Shown one piece after another: positions 21,688-32,563 of a DNA stretch of 64,000 nt. The position numbers and the translations under genes are program-made. Each line of letters opens with the position of its first letter. Positions within the stretch are counted from its first letter, which is position 1. This stretch comes from Rhytidiadelphus loreus (Eukaryota > Streptophyta > Bryopsida > Hypnales > Hylocomiaceae), in contig OX344762.1 of the NCBI GenBank assembly GCA_947034895.1, forward strand, positions 86,298,981 through 86,362,980. Reading direction: 5' to 3'. A model generated the notes under the pieces. It was not told the origin of the DNA, ran no database searches, and saw only the letters and a list, made by a program, of their open reading frames with translations.

Positions 21688-24480
21688 CTTATAAAACCCT
21701 TCAAACCCTTTAAACCCTTCAACAGCTCTATAGAAATCATACAAGGAACACATGCTGATTCCTTTCACAATGAACTCAGAAACATGACTCATCGTAGAAA
21801 GTGGATTATGGAGATGATTTCGTAGCTCCAGGTGGCAACAGCAATTCAAAAGCTTCCACCTTCAAAGAGGAGACGACCTTCAATCAACAGTTTGACTGTA
21901 ATGCTGCAGCGTGAAGAATATAGTCATGCACTTGTGAACACTAATTTTTAGCTGCTCAGTATTTTGATGAATTGTTGAGAGGGCCTGTGCTGATCATGGA
22001 GAGAAGCTCTACCATATGTGTGGACCAGATTCAGAGGTTCACCGTACTGTACTGTACATTACATCAAAGTATTCACCATTTCAGAGCTGCAGATTTTGAA
22101 GCATGGAAAATCGTTTGGCACAGTTAGTGGCCAGTCATGTGGAAGTCCCAGTTGGTGGACAAGAGCAAGGGTTATGAAGTTCTGGAACGCAGTGCACATT
22201 GTGGAGATAGGTGGGCAATGGTAGTAGACAGTGTAAAATTCATAATATTGCAAATTGCAAGTTCATGTCACGAGCAGGTTTGCATAATCAAAGTTTTGGC
22301 ATAATCAGAGCTTAGGCTTACTAGAGTTTGAACTGGGCAGAAGCGGAGCTTAAGCATACAACCAGCCCAATTGTGAACCCTACATACAGGTGGAGTCGAT
22401 TGCACTCCAGTCAAAAACTGTAGGAAGTTTGCATAGAGGCAATTGAGGAATTGGGGTTGAAAAGGTTGGAACTAGGCTTCAAGAGGACAGATTCATGACT
22501 TCATTGAATGGAGCCATGAGGTTAACCCTCAAAATGATAGGCCAAGCCCCTCAAGGCTTGGTTTTGAGAGAATCATTGACAAAGAGTGGCTTTGGTAATT
22601 TTTTGGAATGTTCAACCTATTGGACCCACTTCAATAGTGAATATGGCTTGTCAAGCATTGCATGTAGGCTACAAAGTCAAAGCACTATTCATTATTCACT
22701 TTTGCATGCCTTTACCGCACAAACTTTGTGCAAGTAACAAGATCCATATCCTCCTACAAAGAGAATTTTGATTCCCCTTTGGACCACCTAGACAAAAGCA
22801 TGTTGTTTAAGAGTTAATACACATGACATAGGATTCATTTGTTTCCCTTTTTAATCGTGAAGTATGTTTTTGGAACCAATGAAGTCTAAATAATAATGAA
22901 CAAACAAAAGTGTGAAACAATTTTTCAATTATCAATGGAATTGGTCCATGTGTTTCAAGAAAAAGAAAAGAAAAGTGTGAAACAATATTGTGACACAACA
23001 AAAGCCTTGATTAAAAAACTTTTGATCCCCTTTATTCACAAGGGAAGGAACTAACTTCTATTTAGAAAGAAGACAACCCAAATGAATCTGATTGAATTGC
23101 ATGCAACTATACCTTGTTGTCATTCCAAAAAAAAGTACAAGTGAATTAAAATTCCAAATGCAATTTAAGATTAGAAGCAAACTAAAGACCCAATATAGGA
23201 TGACTTTCAAGATTTCTAAGAATACCTCCAATATGAAGAAGACCGCTTCATTATCATGTCCTAATAATGTGTGTGACACGAAAGTAAAGGTACCAATTCT
23301 GGACAAGCCCCCTATAATGGCCTTATAGAATGACCTACTGTGAACAACAATTGGATGCACTGTTCATTAAAAAAGATACTCTGTTTGTACCTTCTCGTCC
23401 ACTCATCTCTTTTCCCCTCATTGATTAGGAAGAGATGCCAAAGCTAACTACAATAGGTAAGTCTATGAGATCAAAATGAATCCAAATGAAAAATCCACAT
23501 TTATATTGAATAAAATATTCATTCTTGAAGAAAAAACTTCCTTTTTTTTGCATTCTTCTTCAATTCCTTCTTTTGGTGACTCCAATTTTTCGAATTTTTT
23601 TCCCGCTTGTAGCTCGTTTGAATTTGTCATAATTCAATTTGCTTGTGAGGTAGTGTGGATTGTGAAGAAAGAATTCACCCATGTGTTCCGAAATTTATCT
23701 TCTCCTGTTTTATTCCAAAATTGCGAAGAATGTAGTTTTCTTGAATTTTGAAATTTTTTTTCCTTCTCTGTTTTGCAATTATTGCATCTTCTGAGTTCAT
23801 TGTCATTGTGACAAACTATCACAATGAGCTCAAAAAAAATTAATTAATTAAAAAGAAAATTTAATTCCCCCCCGCCCCTGGGTTAAATTTTTTTTTATTA
23901 ATTAAAATTAATTTCTTAATTCTTCGTCCCCCTCTCCCTACTTGTAATTTTAAAAATGAGGTTAATATGACAAACAATATGGGACAATGAAAATCCCGTA
24001 TATCATATCTATATCCGCACCCATATTCATATTGTACCATATTCCAATATCAAGTATTTGTATCCATATTTTGGTACTATATCCATAACCATACTCTAGT
24101 TTGTATCCGTATTTGTATTTGGATGAATGGCTTAGATTAAATCTCAAGGATCAACGGCTTAAGAAATTTTGAGAAATTGACAGTGATTTTGAAGGTAAGC
24201 ATTTAAAAAAAATAAATCAAAGGCCTTTAAATTTTTTGAGAAGGGGGGGCAACTAATACCCCTGGTTTACTTTTTGGGTACATTGTGTGATCAAGCATCT
24301 AATTATAGTTTGTTGATTCTCCTGTCTGTGTGTTTCTGAATGGATGATGGAGTCCAAGTGATATAGATTATCGAGAATTAACGTCGGCGGAACTTGGCAA
24401 GGTTGGTAGGATTTAGGAGCTGTTTGGAGGAAGGGTTTTGGGCCGCACGTGTTCTTTTTTCCCCTAGTTTTTTTTCTTTC
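21688..24480. other. Intergenic region downstream of XEG113
   Basis: The first few hundred bases are probably the XEG113 3' UTR. The rest is AT-rich with no protein-like frame. At 23998-24122 there is a degenerate array of ATATCCATATTC-like units (about 12 bases each). At 23830-23915 there are TTAATTAATTAA-type runs and a C-rich run. No RNA gene is recognised. Confidence 0.5.
23998..24122. repeat. Degenerate ~12-bp satellite (ATATCCATATTC-like)
   Basis: Successive phrases such as ATATCATATCTATATCC, CCCATATTCATATTG, CCATATTCCAATATC, TATCCATATTTTGG, ATATCCATAACCATA and TATCCGTATTTG show a short imperfect unit. On the minus strand it reads as a Tyr/Gly-rich nonsense frame, which is only the repeat translated. 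Confidence 0.6.
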
Positions 24481-24495
24481 TCATGGCTTAACTTT

Positions 24496-25130
24496 CATTG
24501 TAGGTAGAGGATACGGTTTTCTTTATTTAAGCATTTCAACCCTTGAACGCTGGGCTGGTCACCGTGGAAATCATCTATTTTGTCACCATGTGAATTGTTG
24601 GCTTAAAAAAATGGAAAAGTACTCATTGGAAGACAAACTACTATAGATGATCTTCCCTTTCCACACAAATTTTGGAGGATGAATATTGAATAGTTGCATT
24701 TCTATCCTACATGAAGAGATTCTTTGTCATCCATTGGCCGAAAAATGTCCTCCGCGGTGTTTATGGGTTAATGTGTGCAAGACAATTTGTGATATTTGGG
24801 AGATGTAGAGACAGTTGTTGCTTTTTTATTTTGTTTCTTTTAACAAATGGGAAACCCACTGCGTTAAAAAAAACCCGGAGAACAAACAATGGCCAAGCCC
24901 AAAGGCTGGACGTAAGTTAGTGAGAGCTTTGAGTGCACTAGTTGAGGATGAATTTTTATCACTAAAATTAAATTTCTTATGCAATTTTTCAGTGGGAATA
25001 GAATACAAGAAATGATAGTAGACCATTCCATTTTCTATTTTAAAGATCGGTGACCATAGATACTTAGCCAAGTGGTGGTTATTCCACTTGTTAGTAAGTC
25101 CAACCAATTGGCATGGTCCTAATATGGGCC
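24496..25130 (+). repeat. Dispersed repeat family R1, copy D (intergenic)
   Basis: The head is TTGTAGGTAGAGGATACGG. The later block is GATAGTAGACCATTCCATTT, AAAGATCGGTGACCATAGAT, then ACTTAGCCAAGTGG, ATTCCACTTGTTAGTAAGTC and CAACCAATTGGCATGG. Order and orientation follow copies A-C. Sequence between head and body (about 24540-24990) is longer than in copy A and may be an insertion. Confidence 0.6.
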
Positions 25131-25260
25131 CTGACAATTTGGGATGATGGACCACTCAAGAAAAAGTGGAAGTCCCCTTAAATTATTGCGGATTCTTCCT
25201 GAATCATGAGCCCCATATGGGGACTATGACCAACCAATAAGGCTTGTCGCACCTTCTTTT

Positions 25261-25351
25261 CCCCATTCTCAATCTTCAGAGAATAATGGGGATGTGGCAC
25301 TCTCTGAAGTTGGCTTGCTGAGGATCCATTCTGTGAAGATTGAGAATGGGG
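25261..25351. repeat. Short foldback: 18-bp perfect inverted repeat with ~54-base loop
   Basis: CCCCATTCTCAATCTTCA (25261-25278) is followed by its exact reverse complement TGAAGATTGAGAATGGGG (about 25334-25351). A transcript would form a stable hairpin. It lies about 1.1 kb upstream of the ceramidase start. It could be a tiny MITE or a small-RNA hairpin precursor. The arms are perfect but the loop is unstructured by eye. Confidence 0.75.
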
Positions 25352-25479
25352 GTTATTCTTCTCCGGAGGTGAAGCATGGGCGTGAAGAACATTTCACGTG
25401 TGAAGTTTTCATTTGGCTTGTCTGCCGCTTGCTTTCCGAGTCGCGCGTAGAGCAATCACCGCTTTCCCTCTCCGCCTGA

Positions 25480-26140
25480 TCATGCCAGGATCGACGCTCA
25501 GAGTCGTCGTAGGGTTTGTGGCGACCTATACTCGCATTAGACGGATTTTCGTTTTCGTTCCGATTTTGAATCTTGTTGGGGTTGGCGCTTGAGGACATTC
25601 TGTGTGAGGGCAATTTTGAGCAAATTCGGCTTTCCTTGAGAGGTTTGTTTCGGAAATCTGTATTTCTTTTCTTGATGTTTTGGTATTACGTCGATGGCGA
25701 GGAGTTCTGGTAGAGTTTTCAATTGGAAACGATCGTTGCTGTTACTGATCGTCGATACGGAAAGTAGATTTGACAATCAAAGGGGTGTTGCGTTGCTCCA
25801 TGGGAAGAATTTTATTGTCGGTGATGAATTATTTCGTATCGCGCAAGAGTTTTCTCAAATGGCTGTTTCGAATTAGGCTCTGCTATGTCAGTCTGCAGCT
25901 TCATAGCCGAATTCGCTGTTTCACCGCAAATCCTTCTCATTCGGATCGTGATTCGGCCGCTGCATCGACGCTCAGAGTCATCAGTTGAAATCCGTGAAAA
26001 ATTCCTGCATCGATCCTGAATCGCAGGCGAACACTTCTCTCCGGTCTCTATTCTCATTCTTCCCACGACACAAAACGGGTGTCACACCTTCTCCAAGAAT
26101 GAAACATCTATGAAGAATGAGAAGCATGTATGAAAAGATG
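25480..26140 (+). promoter_or_regulatory. GC-balanced upstream/5' UTR region of the ceramidase gene
   Basis: Composition rises from AT-rich to GC-balanced about 1 kb before the ceramidase ATG, as seen ahead of XEG113 and the YEATS gene. The 16-base phrase ATCGACGCTCAGAGTC occurs twice, at about 25491 and 25968. I take this as promoter and 5' leader, possibly with an untranslated first exon. The exact start of transcription cannot be seen. Confidence 0.35.
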
Positions 26141-26220
26141 AGTTGCTCTTGGTTTAAGGTTTAGGATAGGAGACGGGATTAGATTCCTGACAGTTTCAGT
26201 GTCCTCAAACTTGTAAAGGG
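26136..26220 (+). repeat. Dispersed repeat family R1, 3' fragment (copy E)
   Basis: AAGATGAGTTGCTCTTGGTT, then TTTAGGATAGGAGACGGGATT and a TTTCAGTGTCCTC tail match the last third of family R1 (GAGATGAATTGATGTTGGTA, GTGTAGGAGACTGGATTAGT, TTTTAGTATCCTC at 34350-34425). It lies in the same orientation about 240 bases upstream of the ceramidase start codon. Confidence 0.6.
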
Positions 26221-26457
26221 TGTTGCCAGCTTAGGTTTTAAATCAATTCGATCTCATTTTGGTTGTAAGCGAGAAATTTTGGACGATTATGTTGCAAGGT
26301 TTGAATGACTAGCCTTAAGCTGATGTTTCTTCAGTTTGATTTCTCCTCAGCTGATGAGATGATTATGTAATTTTCCGTGCAGATGCGGAGAATGTCGTGA
26401 AGAAATTAATTTCATTTGAAGAGCTATTGGAAATTTGATGTTGCAAATTTCATCACC

Positions 26458-29400
26458 ATGGATAAAGACTCAATTCTAATGCGCGGATGCTATCTTATGC
26501 TTCTTATTCTTGTTGGGGGAGCCTTTGTACCACAACCTATAGCTGCAACTAGTTCATCGGAGTACCTGATAGGGGTTGGTAGCTATGACATCACTGGACC
26601 TGCGGCTGATGTGAACATGATGGGGTATGCAAATCCTACACAAAATGCGGCGGGTATCCATATCCGGCAACGGGCCCGTGTCTTTATTGTGGCCGAGCCG
26701 TCTAGTGGTATGGATGGAAACAGAGTGTTGTTTGTCAACCTTGACGCTTGCATGGCTTCCATGGCTGTAACGCTGCGAGTACTTTCCCGTCTGCAAGAAA
26801 GGTGGTGATTCTGACCTTTTGATGTTTTTTTCAAATCTGAAGTTCTACATTACAAGTATGTGAAATGCGAAAGTGTAAAACCCTAAATCCTTAACCCTAA
26901 AGCCTCACATGAGCAAATGTATATGAAGCAGAAGAGTGGAAGAATATAGTTTGAGCTCAAAGGTCGGTTTTGATGCGCTGTGTTTTTTACATTTCATCTA
27001 CTTGAGCATGAGAATGTACTGTCAACTTTGATGCGGTATTCTTGATATTTGCACAACTACGACATGTCTTGATCTCGACTCCCAAGACTTTTGTTACCTC
27101 TCTTGGATTTATTCTGCAAGAGTCAAGTCTTGAGCTTTCAGCTGAATGTGACTCCTGCGGAATGTTTGTGACAGATATGGTAATCTTTACACGGAGAAGA
27201 ATGTTGCTATCAGCGGCACACATACACATTCCGCTCCAGGGGGCTTTTTGCAGTATGTCCTCTATATTGTGACGTCATTGGGGTTCGTTCGTCAATCTTT
27301 TGATGCGCTAGTAGATGGCATAGAGCTGGCCGTTGTCCAAGCTCATGACAATCTCCGGCCTGGCTCTATCTACTTCAATAAAGGTTCGTGTTTAGTTTTA
27401 TGGAATCGCTTGTAATGTTCCATTTTACCTGTCTTCCTATTTGAGGCGAGTTCAGTAGTAATTATGAGAATTAAGTACAATGTCTTTGAAAAGTTGCAAA
27501 AGCAATTTTTTGAAATGAATATTTGTCTCTTAACAGGTGAGATTTTGGGAGCAAACATCAATCGAAGCCCGAGCGCATACTTGAACAATCCACCTGAAGA
27601 GCGTGCAAAGTACGCGTACGATGTTGACAAAGACATGTCGCTGTTGAAGTTTGTTGATGCCGAATGGGGACCTGTGGGATCCTTCAGTTGGTTTGCTGTG
27701 CATGGAACCTCTATGAACCGGACTAATGAACTAATAAGTGGTGATAACAAGGGTGCCGCTGCACGTTTCATGGAGGATTGGTTTGAGAATAATGAGAAAC
27801 GTAGTCCACAGTCTTCAAATATGGAATCTTTTGAATTCTCCAAGTATTATAGTGCTACGAAGCGATCTCTGCATAGACGCTCCAGCATACTTGGTGAGTT
27901 ATCTCTATTTATGCTTCTAGTCCCACTATAAGGCCGGTGCTTGACTTGAATTCTATTCTTTACTTTGTGTTGTTGAACACCCCACAGTAGAAGAGGCAAT
28001 TGACTGACTTGCAAAATATTTTGTTCAGAAGGGTTTAACAAACTAGACATTTACTTCGAATGCATTGAAGTTGGTTATTTTATGTAAATTCTACCTGTTG
28101 CCTGATACGTTGTATGAAAATAATCCAAGGTTGAAGGATCCTCGTGAAATGTAATCGTGTCATCTTCCGACTCTATAATCTTCAGTCCGGTCGGCGTCCT
28201 ATAATAAGATCAGGGTGTCTGTTAATCTCCTTTGGAAAGGTGCAAGTGTAGCCTCTATGATATGCTTTTTCCTCTTGCTATGTTGGGTTATGTTTTCAAG
28301 ATATCTTTCTTGTTGGAGAAATGCTCCAACTTTCGTATTGTTGATTTATTGTGTCGTTTTGGGCTATTAGGAAATCTCCGAGAAGTAGCAGGAATGGAAC
28401 TCAAGGGTATTGCTGCTCAAATTGGACCATCAGGAGGGAAAGCCAGTACACGACTTGTTAGTATCATGCGCAGAGTGAGGAACAAGTTTGCGAATCCCTT
28501 TGGTCCCCCTTTTGTGGCTGCATTTTGCCAAAGCAATGTCGGAGACACCTCCCCGAATACGCAAGGGGCGTTCTGCCTTGATTCAGGCCTCCGATGTGAT
28601 TTCAACCACAGTACCTGCAATGGCAAGACTGAGCTATGTGTTGGCCGTGGCCCAGCGTAAGTTAATCACCATATATACTTGCATTCACTTGTGTTTGACA
28701 GCAAGGATTAAGGATGTCTCGGTTAGTCCTCATTGTGTTGCCTCACCTTTGTGATGACGTGTGTCTGTCGCAACAAGGAATGGCAAAAACTTAGTTAATC
28801 AGCAAAAGAACTTGAGGCATTCATTTTGGAGGCAGAGGCTGTTGTTGTTATGAAGGGTCAAACTCAAGATTTAATTTGTGCTTACAAGGTGTCTTGCTAT
28901 GCATCTACTTGGATATGCATCAACAAATAAGTGTTGCATGTCTGTAGTATTGAAACGATCAATGACAAACAGACACGAGTTATCTTGTTAACCTCTATCT
29001 TTGACTTCCAGATGATTTCGTATCTGCAGATATCCTGAAGACCATTTTGAGAGCACAAGAATCATAGGTGAAAAGCAATCAAATGTAGCTATCAATTTGT
29101 TCCAGGCTGCAACAGAGCAGGTTCTTGGGAAGATAGCATTTAGGCAAACTTATGTAGACATGACAAATCTTTCGGTGAAACTCAGCTCTGGAGAGGTTGT
29201 GACAACATGTCCACCGGCGGTTGGGTTCAGCTTTGCAGCTGGAACTACCGATGGACCAGGTGCTTTTGATTTCACTCAAGGTGACGATCAGGTAAAATCC
29301 TTCTCCAAAGATTTATTGTGAATCATTGTTTTTCACATTGTTCAAGCACTTTCTTTGGTTCTTGCCTAACGACATTTGGTGTAAAAAGCATGAATCACAT

Positions 29401-31210
29401 TATGGAGCACAATCTGTACTAACGGTATTTTGTCTTGGTAGGGTAATATGTTCTGGAGACTTGTGGGTGGAGCGCTGCACAAGCCTGGCCAAAAGCAGAT
29501 AGACTGCCAGCAACCAAAACCTATTCTTATTGACACTGGCGAGATGAACACTCCATATGACTGGGCGGTATGCTTTTCTTATCACGCTTGTTCACTGCAG
29601 ACGTTATCCATTGGACATAGATACTCAGTTTCAAACTTACCTTCAGCTTAATATTCTTCTATTAATTACAAAATATCAGTGCTCTCATCCCTACTTTTCT
29701 AATTAAACTTTGGTGGTCCATTTTCTCACCATCTGGAGTTTCTCATTGGTTGAAAGGTTGTCACCTGGGTTTGATGCCCGTGTTGTCATTTCTTTCTTGC
29801 AGCCATCAGTGCTTCCCATCCAGATCCTTCGAATTGGACAGTTTATCATCTTATCTGTACCTGGAGGTGTGTATTTTCTTATGTGATAACACGGAGATGT
29901 TCATTTAACTGTTCACATTATGCTTCTAGTTGGATGTGACAGTTCATTATTCTTGATTATTGTAAACGTTTATCAATGTACTGAAAGTAAAGTCTGCCTC
30001 AGAGATGACAACTATGGCTGGTCGACGTCTACGAAAAGCAGTGAAGGATACCCTAGTGAAGAACGGAAATGGGGAGTTCAATTCCAATACTCGAGTTGTC
30101 ATTGCAGGCTTGGCGGGTGACTACTCTCAGTACATTGCTACCTTTGAAGAGTATGAGATTCAGAGATACGAGGTTATTACTTACCCTGGTCTTGGTCTGC
30201 TACAAGATAAACTGTAGATTATTGAACCTTTGAGTGATTCATCTGACATCTTCTTTCCTTGTCACAATCTAAAAGGAAGAAGATGCGCTTCTACAATCCC
30301 AGGTTCATGAGAGAATATGTCTTATTGTTTGGGTAATCACATTGTTGTAAATTGCTGCAGTGATCGAAATATATACTTAAATATTGCAGTGTGTTGGGGG
30401 GGTCACTTCCTAAAACACTGATAGTGGTCAAGCTGGACTTCATGAAGTAGGATACGTTCTTCACTATCACTTTCATATGAAAAATTACACTGACTGATGC
30501 TACCATTTTTGCTTTGTTGAATGCAAATGAGGCTTTCATTTGGCTGCATTGGAGACAATAATATCACAATTGAGTGCAGACATGTCTGAAATTGATGTAA
30601 AATCTAGGGACCATTTACACCCTCGATTGAGTTCTTAGTATGCCGTTCTGCGATGCAGGGTGCTTCAACACTTTTCGGGCCCTACACACTTGAGGGCTAC
30701 ATACAGGAGTTCAAGAAATTGGCCGCAGCTTTAGCGCAAGGGATAGAGGTTGCACCGGGACCTTCACCTCCGAATCTCCTTGACAAACAATTAGGATTTC
30801 TACCTGGCATTGTAGCAGACCGGACTCCGTTTGGTGTTGCGTTCGGCGACTGCAAAGAGGATGTGCCAACAAATTCCACCTATCGAGTTGGTGAAACTGT
30901 ATCAGTGGTGTTTTACACAGGATGCCCACGCAATGATCTGCATACTGAGGGAACTTTCGCTCTGGTGGAGTTCCTGGACTCCACTGGCAAATGGGAATCT
31001 GCGTATGACGATGATGATTGGAGTGTCAAGTTTAAATGGAGTCGGCTCTTGAGGTATAGTACCAACAGCTTTGCCCAGATTGAGTGGACAGTTCCCGAGA
31101 CGGCTTCTTCAGGTGTCTACCGGATTCGACATTTCGGTGCTTACAAACACTTCCTCGGATCTGTCAAGCACTTCACTGGTACATCAAGTGCCTTCGTCGT
31201 TGCAAACTGA
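26458..31210 (+). CDS. NCER: Neutral ceramidase, 9 exons, 789 aa
   Basis: Exons: 26458-26801, 27175-27383, 27537-27893, 28371-28656, 29030-29291, 29442-29567, 29803-29866, 30003-30172 and 30659-31210 (2370 bp in frame). The start ATG sits in TCACCATGG, followed by a signal peptide (CYLMLLILVGGAF...). Family landmarks: YLIGVGSYDITGPAADVNMMGY, the metal-ligand region GTHTHSAPGGFLQYV, NRSPSAYLNNP, VHGTSMNRTN, and SGDNKGAAA, which carries the nucleophile serine. Next come FCQSNVGDTSPNTQG, the MAGRRLR segment and a C-terminal beta domain (SVVFYTGCPRNDL...). Length agrees with plant enzymes (about 750-790 aa). The enzyme splits ceramide into sphingosine and fatty acid in the secretory system. A TTG-initiated longer frame from 26416 is not preferred. 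Confidence 0.96.
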
Positions 31211-32563
31211 AGAAACAAAACTTGCAAACCTCTAGCAGTATCATTGGATTGTGGTTTCAAGAAGTCTGTAGATTAGGGTCACCTTGTTCCGTGGACGTGG
31301 TGCATGCTCCTCGTAGTTGTACATAGTTTGGAAGGCGAATAGCGCACTAGCACCCACCATAGATTGTTAACTGTGCTCTTGCTTAGGAAGCTTGAAAACA
31401 AGTAGGGTTTTAAGAAGGGTCGCCATCACTGAGATGAGGAATTGATAAGTGACGGTTGTGAATTCATGAACATCCTCGACTTAGATGGGTGTTGAGTGTG
31501 TTCTTGTTTATCTGTAATTGCAAAAGTATTATATGTAATGAGAAGCATTTGCATGCTATGATTGGTGTGCATCCTAAGTTCATTGTTGGAGGATGAGTCT
31601 CTTTGACATTTGCATAAATGTTGGTGCCAGTTTTGTAGGAAGGCACTCCAATAAATTCCCGTGCATGTTACCTCTGGCCACACCGCCATAGTAGTATTTT
31701 GGGAAATGTAAAATTCATCATCATCAAAATTGTAAAAATGGGCATACATTTATTAAAAGATAATAAAATGAAATGAAGAAAATGCTGATTTGGATAGCAT
31801 TTGTAAATTTTTGATGAAATTAACCTCATTCACCATCAAAATTAATCTATTGATTAACTTACAATTGGGGTTGCTATTGCATCCATTTTTTTGAATCCTC
31901 TATGATAGTAAATAATAATTTTAAATTTTCAAATATCTAATTAATTTCTCAATGTTCAACCATTCATATGTCATCTTGTGATTTGTTTAGGATAACATGA
32001 AAATGTCAAATTCTCACACCTAGAAATTTGATGTTGAAATCCAATTTCTTCACTTTTTTTGGTTGAAACTAGTCTTCACATCTAGTATTCAACCACTTGC
32101 ACTATTGTTGTAATACCTAAATTTGTTTGAATAAGAAATTGAATATGGGTCCCATTATTATTGAAAAGATTTTTGTGGAGCCTTTTAGGTAGTCCAAAAG
32201 GGATTCTAAATTTTCTAAGAATGTATTATTTAAACATTGTATGAATAAACTATGAATTTTCAAAGTTTTGAAAATAGGTGTACCTAATTGTGACCCTAGG
32301 CTCTCATGAATAGAGGTTGTACATTTAAGACAAGAATCTTTAGAGGTCAATTTTAGGTGTTGTTACCTTGATTGAAATTCACTTGAGTACACACAACGGA
32401 GCGACGACAGTGAAGGGACCCGACGAAAGCTCGCCGAGAATGGGAGAATCGTCCGCTGGGGAAACGAACGAAGTTAGCCCAAGGAATTGCATTAGGGTTT
32501 CGGCATCGCTCTTGTCGAAGGGATGCGGAAGAGTGATTGCAGAGTGATTGTGGAGCACCTTCC
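31211..32563. other. Intergenic: ceramidase 3' flank, AT-rich repeat, then hydrolase promoter
   Basis: 31211 to about 31700 is likely the ceramidase 3' UTR and flank. 31750-32355 is AT-rich, and its end (32155-32355) is homologous to 43435-43615. 32380-32563 is GC-rich and probably the 5' leader of the hydrolase. Confidence 0.5.
32155..32355 (+). repeat. Dispersed repeat R2, copy 1 (homologue of 43435-43615)
   Basis: The best block is CTCATGAATAGAGGTTGTAC then ATTTAAGACAAGAATC and AGGTCAATTTTA, paired with CTTACATGAATTAAGGTTGT, ATTTTAGGCAAAAATT and GTGTCAAATTTTA at about 43550-43607. Upstream, AAAGGGATTCTAAATTTTCT aligns with ATAGGATTCCACATTTTCTT. About 190 bases, no coding capacity. Confidence 0.6.

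Noticed and set aside
26890..26904. TTAA+CCCTAAAGCC in ceramidase intron 1 as another TTAA element end
   Set aside because: It lies among CCCTAAA telomere-like phrases and has no inverted partner in the intron.
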